NCBI GenBank assembly: GCA_963971225.1
Contig: OZ020267.1
Span: 100,545,536 to 100,609,535 of the forward strand
DNA length: 64,000 nucleotides
Source of the DNA: Melieria omissa
Taxonomy: Eukaryota > Arthropoda > Insecta > Diptera > Ulidiidae
Direction: 5' to 3'
Positions 1 to 12,708 of the stretch are shown piece by piece (positions within the stretch are counted from its first letter, which is position 1; every line of letters starts with the position of its first letter). The notes beneath the pieces are model-generated. The model ran no database searches. It had not been told where the DNA came from and saw nothing but the letters and a program-made list of their open reading frames with translations. A program made the translations under genes and the position numbers.

Positions 1-1560
1 TGGTATTTAATGAAAGAGAGAATTTTCTAGATTTCCTAAATTTCCTAAATTAAACAAAAATTTATATATTGGTTCTCCAGGAAGAATAGGTATTAAAAAA
101 GTTATTTTAAAAAATGTATTCATAAAAATTCCCTTTGGAATTTTCATTTCCATCGTTGCTTTTTATTGCGCATTGTAATGTAACCAGGTGGAACATTAAT
201 CATTTAGCATAATCAATGAAAAGCATTAACACTGGAATGCCCAAGAGAGTCTTTATCAATTTATTAAGGTTTTTTGTTTTAGATAATTTTATTGCATTGC
301 TTCACGACAGAAATTCTTCTGAAAAAATCGATATGGTCGAAAAAATTAGGGTCTAAACATAGTAAATCTGCTTTCTGAAAAACTATTTCTCTCTGATGTC
401 AGGATTTGTTAAAAAGATTTGAATATAAAAAACAAATATTTACAAAATTTGAGCGCAATGTTGTATATCAATTGAGTTATCAATTTAAAGAGATAATTTC
501 ATAGAACTTAAAAAAATTTAATATTTTGGTGTGCAAGAACAAATACGTAAAAAAATGTGTAAACTTTATGCGTGAATGCCCTTGAAAATTTTCATAACAT
601 TTGTTTGTGTTTTCAAATTTTTTGGATTTTTATTGCGCGTTGTTCAGTAATCAATCAATTAGTGTAATGAATAAAAAACATTAACACTGGAATGCCCAAG
701 AGAATCAAGGTGAATTTATCGAGGCTTTTTTTTTTAGATAATTTCATTGCGTTGCTCCATGACAGACATTCTTCAGAAAAATTCGATATAATCGCAAAAT
801 TAAAGTCCAAATATTGTTAAACTGTGTTTTAGTTTTTCTCTCTTATGTGAGGATTATTTAAAACATTTACTTGAATATTTAAAAAATTTATTTACAAAAT
901 TTGAGCGCAATTTTGAATATCAATTGGGGTGTCAAATGGAATAGAAAATTTTCTAGAACTCAAGAAATTTTAATATTTTGGTGCGCTTTTATAAACTTTA
1001 TGCGTTAATGTCCTTGAAAATTTCCATTAATCTAATGTCGTAGATTTCCACATTTTTTGGATTTTTCTTGAGCGTTGTAATCTAATCAGGTGGAAAATCA
1101 ATCATTAAGCATAATCAATAAAAAGCATTAACACTAGAATGCCCAAGAGAGTCATTATGAATTTTGTGAGGCTTAATTTTAATATTTCATTGCATTACTT
1201 TATGACAGAAAGTGATCAGTGACTTTTAATATTTTGAAGAGCCAAATTAAATTAAAAACATTGAGGCTTTTTTGTTATTTTAAGTTTTTTATTTTAGTTT
1301 TTATTTAATAATTTTTATTTATTTTATTATTTCATTGCAATGTTTTATGACAGAAAAACTCTTATACAATTTTGAAAAGCCAAATTAAATGTAAAAAATT
1401 TAGGCTATTTTTATTATTTTAATTTCCTTTTTTTGTAATTAATTTTTAATGAATAATTTATTTTATTACTTCATTGCAATGTTTTATAACAGATACTCTT
1501 CAGTTATTTATATTATGAAAAGTCAAATTAAATGTCAAATTAAAAATGAAAATATTGTGT
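1..1560. repeat. AT-rich tandem repeat, unit about 450 bp
   Basis: The phrase cattaacactggaatgccc recurs near 222, 680 and 1123 with small changes, giving a period of about 450 bp. Each copy is followed by a T-rich run and a cattgc..tgacagaa motif. The last part (1190-1510) shows shorter, more degenerate returns of ttttatgacagaa. The array probably continues left of the window. No coding potential is seen. It may be a satellite or a tandemly duplicated transposon fragment. Confidence 0.7.
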
Positions 1561-1573
1561 GAAGGTTTCAGTT

Positions 1574-1795
1574 GGTCTCGATAGCTCAGCGCGCTGACTT
1601 CTCATACCGAGCGCCCCAGGTTCGATTCCTGGCTTGGGCTAGAAAAAACACTCGTCTACTTCTATCGCTATCCACATGAAGCAGATGAGAATTACAAGAA
1701 TCGCACAAGTGCGCTCTTGGCAGGCAATGCCAAAACCTTCAAGTGTGAAAGAAAAACTGCCAACCGCCGTTCCTCGATATACAAATCTTCTGTAG
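1574..1795 (+). mobile_element. tRNA-derived SINE-like element
   Basis: The head has an A-box-like segment (tagctcagcgcg) and a good B box (ggttcgattcc) flanked by a perfect 5-bp T-arm (ccagg/cctgg). The acceptor ends do not pair, so this is not a working tRNA. A non-tRNA body follows, including cttggcaggcaatgcc, which resembles a fragment near 19580-19615 on the other strand. Polymerase III promoter boxes are the defining feature of such SINEs. The end is uncertain. Confidence 0.6.
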
Positions 1796-4700
1796 ATAAA
1801 TTATTTGAAAAACTTTTGCTTGCACTTAAAATTCGAACTGAGTTCAGTATAATCGTTATCTAATTTTAACTAAATTTATGCGAAATTCCTACGGCACACT
1901 TACAGGCTTTGAATGTTAATTACTTGTTTTTTGTAGGCTCTAGCATACTTTTGGGCACACAAGCAGATAATTGTTTATGTACTTATTTGGCATTTAATTC
2001 GAATTTCATGAAGACGATTAGAGGAGATTTGCGGTCAAACTGTTCAGCAGCCAAGTTCGTTCATTATTAATTCACTTTGCATACTTTTAAGCGCACAACA
2101 GACAATAAGTAATAAATAAGTATTAAAACTGTACACACGCACACATTTCCAACAGATTACGTCTTAAAAGCCATTTATTTATTTTTGTTGTGTAGGCTTG
2201 TACCTTTGCTGTTGTTGTAATGCATGTGGCAGCCTTGAAATCATCAAAGAACAAATTCAAGACAGAGATTTCAAACGCTGCTGGCTGACTGACTGACTAA
2301 CTGGCACGTGGCTGACTTGTTCAGCGGCACTCAGCACTTACATAGATTATAAGAAATTTCATTAAGCTTACGAAAGTGGAAAGTGTATGAAATGCTGCGA
2401 AACGGTAGTCGAGACGACAGCAATTGGTGCCCGCAAGGGGTAAAAGTTGAGTGAAAAACAAGTGTAATAATTATAATAAATTTTATTTGGCTCAGTGATT
2501 TATGTGCATTTGTTTGTTTATGTACACTATTTGTTTTTGTTGTTGTTTATGTGTTGAATGATTATGCTACGCGATTTGCTGGTGGCAAAACGTGCCCGTA
2601 GAGCATGAAACGTGTACTAAGATTAAAAATTGATTTACCTTTGGCTAAATTCATGTGTCTTAATTTCTATTAAAACGAATAGTGGGAGAGGCGCGTGTGA
2701 TTAGGCAGCCAGGTAGAGTAGAAATACAGCAGTGTTGTTGTAATGTGCGGCACAGTGGAATTTTTCGATGGCGTCATGCACTAAATTAATAAATGAATAT
2801 TTTATGCGCCAAGAGAAGCGCTTGGATCGTCATTAATTCCATGGCACGTACAGACATTTATTTTTCAGCATTTAAATTTTTAATATTCAGATACTTCAAC
2901 TTGGTTGATGGGACGCGTTTTGTAATTTAATTAAAACTCTTATAATTGCTTAGCATATGTTTAGGCGTTCAACATATTTGCCTTTTGAGCTGAAAAATTT
3001 TATGCTTTCATGATTAATTAAATATTTAAATGTTCATGTTTAAATTTTTGCATATTTGAGATCTCAAATTGCAACATTTAAAGCCAACTTTGCGGCGCAC
3101 AAATCACGGAACTTTGCTATCCAATACAAATCTTGACAATACAAATGCGCTTGAATGGAATTTTGCTGTCGTCGTTGCCGGAATCAATTACCAACCGCAC
3201 ATCAGCTTCAATGACAGACACTAATTTGCGTGTAGCAGCCACGTGTTGGGACTGTTTAGTCCCCAAAGCTTTGCTTTGTTTTTCCAAGAAGCCATTGTAT
3301 GTCTTGAATTCTTAAGGTTAAAGTTCATGGCACTAGAGCAAATTTTTTATTTTATGTGTTTTACATTTTGTTTGTATTGAGAAAAAGAACCTTTCAGCAA
3401 TCCCTGATGAATTTCTGAATTTTGATTTTACTTTGCATTTATAAGTGTGCTGCAAAATATGCAAAAAGCCTTAAAAAAAATTAAATTTAAATTAGAAAAA
3501 ATTATGTAAAATGTGGCCACTTATTAGCTGACAAGTAATTTCCTCAAGTGGCAGCAACAACTGCCGGAAATTACTTTTTATATATTTTGCCGTAGTCATA
3601 GATTTGTTTTGTTTTTGTTTATTTGTATTTAATGGTTTTGGTGCCCCTTTACTTGTCGCCAAAATAAGCAGCTTCCATGTTACAAATGAGGAACGAGCAC
3701 TTTATACAGAAAAGGAATAACAACAAAGAAAAATTACACCATTTTCGCTCAACTAAGACCAGACATTAATTTCTTGCAGTGCCATTTTAAGTTTGTTTAC
3801 GTTAGTCGTTGGCCACGTTTAGGGTTTCGGTGGTGTAACGTTGGCTAATGCCAAATGCTAAGCTGCAATTAAGAGCTGGTTTAATGCCTCGCATGACAAA
3901 ATGGAATGTATGTTTTGACTGGGAGTGACCCATTCCACTCCACAACACTCACACTTATTGTCGATTTATTGCACTGTGCAGTAAATTTTAGCATTGTTTG
4001 CGTGTAATTTGTGGTTTGTATGTGCTCGAAATGTGCTGATTTTAACATACATTAATGATAGTCAATAAATTGTCTTAATATTTTCGAACTGAAATAATAA
4101 GATGCCAACCTCTTACTTTGAGTTCCAGACTTCAGATGAACACAGAAAACAGTATCAAATCTTGAATCTATGTTAAATAAAAAAATGAACAGAGACAAGA
4201 TTATTGTTTGGACTTGTTTGAAGGTGACTTCAATGACCAAAACCTATATTTTCTTTTTCTCCTTATTCACTTAAGTTGGAAGCATAAAGCCTCCTTTTAT
4301 GGACTGTTTCATTTTATCTAATCAATCGAAGTTTTGAAACTCTTCAATTATATCTGCAAGAAATTGAGTCCTCTAGAAGAAGAAGTCTAATAAATAATTG
4401 GGAAAATATCTTCTGTAGATATGGTCGACAAATGACCAGCGTAAAGAAATATTGTTGAGCTTTTTCATAATAAATCGATGAGTTCTCTTAGTAAAGAAAA
4501 GAGTTCGCGAGGCCATGAGGAATACAATTTGGCTAATTTTTCAAAAAATAAATTTTTCAAAACTATAAAATATTTCATGATAAGAAAATAAAAGTCACTA
4601 AAGCAAAAGTTGATCGAACTACTAAAGAAAATATAGATATTTAAAAATGTAGCCCATCTAGTAGCTATGGATTGGTGAAAAAGGAAAACATTTTTTCTTT

Positions 4701-5331
4701 ACCTTATGTGCCACCGTTCAATCCTATCTTACAGCGTCACTGAAACTTTGTTTTCTTGTGGACTTGGTCAACCTATCAGTCGATTCACAATGGCTTTTAT
4801 ATTCCAGCCGTGGGAGTTTCATATTTTTCTTTGCAGTCTGGAATATGAGAGCTTTGCAAGGTGCCATGTTGCTTTATACGTGAATACCTGCTGATTAGAG
4901 ATGGCCATACTGGCATCCCGAATCCTTAAATCCCGGAATCCTGAACAAGTTCAGTACGGAAAAATCTCGAGATTAAAAAAAATCTGGGAATTGGGAATTG
5001 AAACATAAAAATAATAATAAATTAAATAAAAATGATTTATTTTATAAAAAAAAATTATAAACAATAAATAGCTTAGTTTTTGCTTTTATCATCTTAACCA
5101 GAATGTGACGGAATTCTTTTTTCTCAAATTTTGTGAAATCCTATTTCAATCGATTTAATATGAAGCATAATTGAAAATATTTTTTTGACTGCATTTATGG
5201 TGAGACCATAAATTAATTTCGAAAAAACTTTCCTCTTTAGTTACAAAAATAAATTACATACTGCGTGTAACTCTTGAATACGTTTCAATGTAACAGTATG
5301 GATACTTTGTACAAACTAGCTTTGTTTGGGT
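1796..5331. other. Non-coding, nothing recognised
   Basis: AT-rich sequence with a short run of ctga repeats near 2285. The ORFs are short and without recognisable motifs. No gene or clear element is seen. Confidence 0.5.
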
Positions 5332-5655
5332 ACTTTTCCAGTAAAAAATTAGTTAGTAGCTAAAATAAGGAGAGAGCGTACTCTCCTTATTTTAGCTACT
5401 AATTTTTAGCTTTTAAAACTGAAACCATCCAAAAAAGTAAACAAACAGAAATTTGTAAAAACTTGCAATTTTTACTTTTGTTTACACTTGTTTGTTGTTG
5501 TTTACTTTTGCTTACACTTTTCCAGTAAAAATTTGGTAGTAGCTAAATTGGGAGTGTAAGCAAACGTATGCTCCCAATATTGAAACCATCAAAAGAAGTA
5601 AACAAAGAAAAATTTGTAAAAACTTGTAATGTTTACTTATGTTTACACCAACGTG
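5332..5655. repeat. Two tandem units, each with a hairpin
   Basis: The phrase acttttccagtaaaaa..tagtagctaaa opens a unit near 5335 and again near 5516. Both units end in a gtttaca-rich segment after gaaaccatc. The first unit has a perfect 22-bp inverted repeat (5353-5374 with 5381-5402, 6-nt loop). The second has a different hairpin at the same position (attgggag / ctcccaat). It could be a foldback or MITE-type repeat. Confidence 0.65.
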
Positions 5656-5835
5656 ACTTGTTACATTTACAACACACAGGGAAAAGGGTGTAAATAAGAG
5701 GGTTTAGGAAAAAAAAACAACTCAAGTTTCATTTGATGTTTAAAGCTATAGGAAACTCGAATTATTGATATTACTCACACCAACGTTAGCTTATTTTGAA
5801 ATAAGGGCAACCGTGGCTACAACTTTCAAAAATAT

Positions 5836-6216
5836 TGTTACGAAAATGACCTCCCTAAGTTCGTTTTGGATTGTGCTTGAAAATAAAACCACTTTAATTA
5901 TTCAACGCAAACGCAGTCAAAAACCAACAATCGCTTTATTTACAAATTTTCACTTGTTACTACTTTACACTACTACTATTGCATGTTTCCCCTTTGCTTG
6001 CTCAACACAGACTCTACTCTCGGCGCTGCACACTGCTGCCTTTTATACTTGTTTGGTTTATCGTGCCGATGGTTCTTGCACATTCCATAATCATTCGCGA
6101 ACCATCTTTACCATAACGGAATTATAGTATGCCGGCCGTATTCCAAAGTGCATGCCTAAAAGTATGCTTGGAAATGCATTCATGCATAGCACAGCACAGA
6201 GTGCCTCATCGTTACA
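5836..6216 (-). mobile_element. Solo LTR of a Ty3/gypsy-type element
   Basis: Read on the minus strand it begins TGTAACGATGAG and ends CGTAACA, and it carries a TATA box (TATAAAAGG, complement of 6039-6047). It is flanked by a 4-bp duplication, ATAT (5832-5835 and 6217-6220). Its ends match those of the gypsy element LTR at 58152-58574, so the two belong to related lineages. No internal retrotransposon sequence lies beside it, so this is a solo LTR left by LTR-LTR recombination. A shorter copy lies at 21735-22029 on the other strand. The short ORF inside is incidental. Confidence 0.8.
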
Positions 6217-6290
6217 ATATAAAGAATTACCGACGATTTCACATAATAATTTTGTATTATTTGTCATAAATATTTTGTTTTTAGTTTTAA

Positions 6291-6405
6291 GGTAGGTAGG
6301 TAGGTAGTTAGGAGTAGAAGCTAGTTTCAGTAGCGCGAGCTAGGACTCGAACCTAGACCTCGACATGACAAGTCAGCGCGCTACTTGTTGGGCTATCGAG
6401 GCCGG
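6291..6405 (-). mobile_element. tRNA-derived SINE head
   Basis: On the minus strand it reads ctcgatagcccaacaagtagcgcgctgac and then a B box, aggttcgagtcc, with a T-arm (ctagg/cctag). A ggta tetramer run follows (6291-6307). It resembles the head at 1574. No functional tRNA acceptor stem forms. Confidence 0.55.
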
Positions 6406-6419
6406 CAAGTTTTAAGGTC

Positions 6420-8439
6420 ATAACATTAAATTGTATTGAATACGAAAATAAAATTTATTTGATTAAAAAATACGTCTGATTTAGTTCCCTAAAAGAAGAT
6501 ATTTAATCCAGAAAAAGTCATGGAAAAACCTTGCGATTTTCAGTACAAAAAATTCGGGCATCATGAATCTGGTCACGGAATGCAATCTCTACTTTTCATG
6601 CATTGAGTTACCAGCAGAATAAAGTACACTTTATTGTGTATCAGAACTAAGTGCTGTCAACCTTTAAATGGTGTATAAAATAATTTCGTCCCGCACAATT
6701 AAAATTAAGAAACATTTTCAACGTTTTTATGCTCATTGCATGTAATGAGCTGTGAAATGAAATACCTGTTTCGGGTACTGTGAAATGAAATACCAAAGTT
6801 CACATTATGTACATATAGCACAACAACATTACAAAGAATCGAATTAGGTAAACAACAAAATAACGAACGAAACATAACGCCAGCATAACAATCTTGATTC
6901 ACCACATGCTTTCATACCTTTTCACATACGTTCAACTTATGTGGCTGCAACTTTTCATGCAGCTGCCGGTTTCCAGCACCGTCACTGTCACCATAAGTGC
7001 GCCTTTCATGACAATAACAATGAGAAAGCATTTATGGTGCGCTTTTTTGTCTTCTCAGTCTGCGTTGAGCCGCACCAAGTGCGGTCTCTGTGAGGTCGCA
7101 GCGTTGCTCTTTTGAAAATTTTCCGGCTTACTTTGCCGCAACTAATGAGCGCATAAAACGGTGGATTATGTGCTGTGCGGTCCGACAGCGGGTTGTGGTT
7201 TGTTTCTGGTTTCTATTTCTGTTGCGGTGCAAAATTAAACAAAAACGGCTCGAACTATTTGGTAGGTTAAAAGTTCCAAAAGTTCCATTTTTGGTAAACA
7301 TTTTTTTCTTCAAGATTCGCTTAATTCTCTGTGCTGAAAGTTTAGCAAATTTCAAACAGAAATCATTGTTATTTCCATTACTCGCGGAAATACGCAAACT
7401 TTGCCAAACACTAAATTCAACTGCATTAGGCAGAACTTTGCTAAACCATTTCCACAAATCCTATAGCAGCTGTGGGTTCCCTGCGCTTTTTGGCCGCATT
7501 CGTTCGCTCCCATTTATGCTAATGAATTGTTCGCATATCCGGCGGGCGTGTTCCATTATTCCAATCAGATATGCGTGGCACAACTTAACGATGCGCATAA
7601 TCGTTAATGTCTTTTATTGTAGTCGTTGTTGTTGTTTTTTGTTTTGCTCACTTGCTTTCGGCAACATTCTTTTCTTGCTGAAATTTACGCAGTTCGCACC
7701 TCAGCTTAAAACTTGTCGCCAGTGTACGTTACCTGCGCTGTTTGGGTCTGCATACTTTTAGGTGCTTGCAGCAAGTTTTGTATGCTTGGCGACAGACTGT
7801 CATGCAATGAATATGAAATTAGTTGCTCTATGTAGCAGTGAAACTATTGTTACTTTTTTGTCTTTTGGGTGCAACTTTGAGGTTTTGCGGTTTTATTGAA
7901 TATTGAAAATGTGCGCGTAAATGCTGTGGAAAAATGTTCAGAAAGACAGAGTGGAATATTTAAAGAAAGTTTTGATTTAATTTGCAATTCATTGCAGTCT
8001 GAACATTTCCAAAGTGTTGCTTTCCAGCTGAAACTGTTGCTAACTCAGAAACATAGCAACACGTAACTTTCCTATGGCTTCTTATGAGTTTATTGAACTG
8101 CTCAACACACCTCACACCTTGCGTAATTTATTTAAAATAGAATAGAATCCAATTCACAAATTTCCTGCCTTGAATATCATTAACGTTGTGTGGCTGTGCT
8201 TTCGTGCTATTTTTATATCGTTAAGTGACTACATCGACACAATAGACATGATTTATACGGGCACTCCATATGTGATGGCATGAAAATATAAATAAAAATC
8301 AAAAACAAAAATAGAAATGGAAAGAAATCAAAAATATTGTGGCATCTACTCAAATATGTAAGAAAAAGTAACCCTAATTCCCAGAATTGAGCCTCAAAGG
8401 TAAAATATGAATAGCGTTTATGATTCTGACACGGCAAGA
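6420..8439. other. Non-coding, nothing recognised
   Basis: This is ordinary AT-rich sequence. A 223-codon open frame at 7090-7761 has no domain, biased composition and no splice or homology support, so I do not call it a gene. Confidence 0.4.
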
Positions 8440-8694
8440 GTCACAATCAAGTGTTATTTTGGTTTTATGGATTTCATGCTCATAATTTCGATGTCAAAGG
8501 TGCTCCACGCTCTGGAAGGACAACTCTCGAAAATGTCAATTAAATAATGAAATTTGTTGAGTTCGACCATAATGTAAGCTCTGTTTCGATTTCCCAGAAG
8601 CTAAAACTGTTCAAAAAACCATTTGGAACTATTTGATAAAAGTTGGATGAGAAAGGAGTTCAATGTATGGATGCCACAGGAGTCAACGGTAAAA

Positions 8695-9139
8695 GACTAG
8701 ACTAGACTAGACTAGACTAGACTAGACTAGACTAGACTCGACTAGACTAGACTAGACTAGACTAGACTAGACTAGACTAGACTAGACTAGACTAGACTAG
8801 ACTAGACTAGACTAGACTAGACTAGACTAGACTAGACTCGACTAGACTCGACTAGACTCGACTAGACTAGACTAGACTAGACTAGACTAGACTAGACTAG
8901 ACTAGACTAGACTAGACTAGACTAGACTAGACTAGACTAGACTAGACTAGACTAGACTAGACTAGACTAGACTAGACTAGACTAGACTAGACTAGACTAG
9001 ACTAGACTAGACTAGACTAGACTAGACTAGACTAGACTAGACTAGACTAGACTAGACTAGACTAGACTAGACTAGACTAGACTAGACTAGACTAGACTAG
9101 ACTAGACTAGACTAGACTAGACTAGACTAGACTAGACTA
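8695..9139. repeat. (GACTA)n pentanucleotide array, about 89 copies
   Basis: There are about 445 bp of near-perfect GACTA units. A GACTC variant appears near 8739, and three more occur at 10-bp spacing near 8839-8859, a sign of unequal duplication of a two-unit block. It starts directly after mariner coding sequence. Confidence 0.97.
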
Positions 9140-9354
9140 ATCCACTATGTTTCGTGAGAAGTCTAGATAGATATCACATACATATTCATAGCCTATCAAC
9201 CTTTGTGAGAATTTCAATGAGTGAGCGGTGTTTGCTCGATCTTGCTCGGTCTTGCTTTGGGGTATCCTAATGGGTCTGTATGGCCAAGGTGATGGAATTG
9301 GGAGAGAATCGTTAACTATGAGCTGCTCCTCCTTCGACCGGTGCTGTCAACAAT

Positions 9355-9720
9355 TGGATCATCCGAATGAATCAATTGTCCAGAAACGGCCAGCCAATAG
9401 GAGAGGAATTGTGTTTCATTAGGTAAGCGCTAGGCCACATACATTGATAGTTACATAAGCAGAAACTTCGGGAACTTAGTTGGGAGAATCTTATGCATCC
9501 ACCTTTTAGTCCAGACTACCACCCTCCAGACTACCAATTGATCACTCAGAAACGGCCAACCAATGGGAAAGGAATTGTTTTTCATTAGAAAAACGCCAGA
9601 AGATACACACATCGATAGTGACTTCGGTAGATGCTCCGTTTACTTGGTTGAGAAGTTCTTATTTCTTATTCATCCACCTTATAGTTTGGACAACCACCTT
9701 ACAGTTGGTATATACTGCAA
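9355..9720 (+). repeat. Tandem duplication inside the mariner remnant
   Basis: Two units of about 180 bp share cagaaacggcca.ccaat, gaattgt.tttcatta, the cacaca.t.gatagt segment and catccacctt. They diverge by many substitutions, so the duplication is old. Confidence 0.6.
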
Positions 9721-9925
9721 TGAAAAGTATCAATAGGTTTCAACACTAAAATTAAATAAACAATAGTCCGCACTACCACCTCCTCCACCCCCTGTCTATG
9801 GTGAATGATTTTTATGATGAAATATTTGCTCAGTTTCTTGCCAATAAGGACGAGAGTTTTTATAAGAGAGTCATAATGGAATTACCTTCAAAATGGCAAT
9901 AAGTTATAGAAAAAATATTCAATCT

Positions 9926-12708
9926 AAAAATATTTAATTTCAATCGGATCATTCTTACTTTGCTACACAAAGTCCTCATTGTCATGTAAAAATAATGATT
10001 TTTTTACACCTGTCAAGATTTAGGTGGCCAATTAATTGGGCGCTTAAGTGATATGAACTGATATTTCTATTCATTTGAATTTATATTTTAAGGTATAATA
10101 CGTCAAGTTGTTACATAAGCAACGCCAAGCCCAACTTTTGAAAATGGCTGTGCATTGTTTAGTCACTGTCATCTACTCACAGCTGCTGCTGCTATATTTT
10201 CTTTACAACGTGCTGGCTGTGGTCACCTTTTTTGTAATCATCTTCATCACATCTTCATTGCCCATCTTCATTAATAAAGATGTGATTACCCTATAATCAA
10301 ATGTTTCGTTAGCAGAGCGAATGTGGATCATGAGTTGCTCTAAGCGCCTTAAACACATTCCTGGTAGAACATTGATTTTCATAAAATAGCCGAATAAATT
10401 TAGGTGCTATGACCCACTAAATCTTCCATGATGAAATGGCAAATAGTACTGAACAAAGACAGTAGTAGTAGTTTTTTGTCATACAATTTCTACTGAAATA
10501 GGAGCTGAACTGAACTACTCAACTCATGGTAGTTTTTTGTGCTGGAGTATGAAATTCCCTATGAATGCCTATGTGTTTGTATTATTGTTTGGTTGTTAGG
10601 CTACAGCTAGAAAAGACATTTCATTTGTTGTTGTTGTTCTCAACAGGTATTGGCATTGATAGCAACGAGTTCAGCTGAAGTCAAGTTGCCACTTACTAAA
10701 TTCACTTATCTAAATCAATGTTTTTGTGCTTTGGAGTGTGTATACGTTTCATATGTGTATGTGTGTGTGCGTGTGTGTGGGTTTGTATTTGTATGTGTGG
10801 GTATGTTCTTAAGAACACCTTTATTGTCACATCCCAATAAGCTTCATGCCCAGCGGCCATGAATTGTTATCAATTTCTATTGTCGCTCACAATTCGATAT
10901 TTGTTAGACAAGCGTGGTGGCCATTGACGTTGCTTGGCACACTCTGTAGTTGTTGTTGTGCTGCTTCTATGGGCTACCGCGCGCGCTGTCAATGCTACGC
11001 AGAGGAAGCAATGAAAATCTATTTTCGCACAATGAAAACATCTATGTATGTGTGTATGTATAAATGAATGAGAGTAAATAAAAGCGGTTCCCATATTAAT
11101 GTGGCACAATAATATTCAGCTCAGACATGTTTTGCGTGAAATAAACAACGCCGAATAGTGACAGCTGGTATGAGTATCGATTACAGTGCCAAGTAGGCCT
11201 CGTAACCTGGTAGGTGGTCCATGGCTGATGGTTGGCGTTGTTGTTTGTATGCGCTGCCATACTTCAAACAAACTTTGGTTCAATTTGTAGCACTTAAAGT
11301 TAATCGATCGAAATTGGTATGGAAAATTTGAGCTGAATTGTGAATGATGGAACACACTTTGCCGCAGTTAAATGGACCACAAATGGATTTGTGCCACAAA
11401 TGGATTTGTGGCTCCAAAAATTCTTTGTCAAAAGGGCGAACTTATTCCTCTTCTGTTAACATCTACATTACTCTTCAAGAAACTACGATAAATTCTACTG
11501 ACGTCTAACAGCATTAATGAAGTGTCGAATTGTTCTTCAAAACTTAAATTCTCCTTCATTCCATTTCATATTTCTCAGCCTTGAGTACAATGAGTACAGT
11601 GCCGCAGGAACTTTCTTGTCTCTGATTATTTTCTGCAATTCTCAGAGTACGTGCTTGTATCAAATATTTTATTTTGAACTACGCCCACTGAATATCTTCA
11701 CAACTTCTCCCCAAAAATTTCTTAGTTCCACTCATTTAATATTCTCATCAAAAATTGCATGTCTTAGCGTTGGAGCGAGACAAATTTCAAGCAGTTAAAC
11801 TTTCTTGCTTATTTTCCACTCGTCAGTGGCAAAATTAAATTTGCCTTCAATGCAAAAGCCTCCGACTTGGCACACAAATTTTCCATTCATTTCATATGCC
11901 GCAGTTTGCCGGCCGAGTTTTTGCCCGGATTAGATATCCGATTCTGCTTAGCGATTCTTAACGCACATTTCCGCCTGGCGGGCATTCACGATTTTTTTTG
12001 CATTAAAATATCGTGTAGCATAAATTTTTACTGCTTTGATGAATTTCAAATGGCATTCCCAGCGGAAGTTTGCATTGAGCAGGAATCTGATAGAGGAGTG
12101 TGATGCGAGAACCCGAGGAGTATGAAATACGTGCGCTTCTGTTTCCGGGTGTGTGGGCGTGTGGGTTGCTTGTGACGAATAGGTGTGCTGTGTTGTTTGT
12201 ATAAAATACTTGTACCATAAATTATGTGGTTAACACAAACTTGTAACCCGAAAAGAAAAGAAAAAACAACAAGAAGATATTCCAGTAATGTGATGTGAGA
12301 AAAATATGCAACCATGAAAAAGGCGCCAAAAAGAAAAGCGGAATTAGGCAAGTTGTGCTTTGTTCAGTCAAAAATGTTTACACTAGCTGGGCCACATACA
12401 AGAAAGATTATAGCTTTTCTGTATTCTTTTTGGTCTTTTCATAGGCAAACAAAAAGAAAGAGAACTTTGGAAATAGTAGATGGAACAAGAAGGGGGTTGT
12501 CCTTTTTCAATTTGCTGGGTGAATGTACATTTGTTATTTGAGATGTTTGGACTTGTTGGTTAAATTAGTGTCAACATTGAGTAATTTAATTAAATTTAAT
12601 TTAATTTGAAATAAATACAAAAATAATAGAAAATAATATTTTTCATATTAGTGGTGTGGTTTGCCTGTTAAGGGAAGATAATTGAAAGCAAAGGCAAAAA
12701 GAGATCCA
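9926..12708. other. Non-coding; GT-rich microsatellite
   Basis: A degenerate GT/TATG run lies at about 10738-10806. Apart from that I see only AT-rich sequence, with short ORFs on both strands and no domain features. Confidence 0.45.

Larger units (their letters stand above)
8440..9925 (+). pseudogene. Dead mariner transposase with array insertion
   Basis: Conceptual translation gives mariner landmarks in order. Near 8460 there is the N-terminal stretch FDVKGAPRSGRTT. After the pentamer array come CCQQLDHPNESIVQKRP and NRRGIVFH (about 9335-9420), then HPPFSPDYHPPDYQ near 9495. The C-terminal FYKRVI.ELPSKWQ..IE lies near 9855-9910. Stops and frameshifts interrupt it throughout. The part around the FH..ARPHT and HPPFSP motifs is duplicated in tandem (about 9355-9530 and 9540-9710). 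The (GACTA)n array at 8695-9139 lies inside the coding region, so the element is long dead. Mariner transposases cut and paste DNA at TA sites. The terminal repeats were not identified, so both ends are approximate. Confidence 0.75.

Noticed and set aside
1574..1640. A genuine tRNA gene
   Set aside because: The T-arm and B box are good, but the acceptor strands do not pair and a SINE-like body follows.
4895..4990. A tagagatggcca end like some hAT transposons
   Set aside because: No matching inverted end or target duplication was found nearby.
7090..7761. 223-codon plus-strand ORF
   Set aside because: No domain, composition typical of translated AT-rich non-coding DNA, a long antisense ORF overlaps, and there is no splice or repeat support.
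8695..9139. CRISPR array or telomeric repeat
   Set aside because: Simple tandem units without spacers, a unit unlike insect TTAGG, and an interior position within a transposon.
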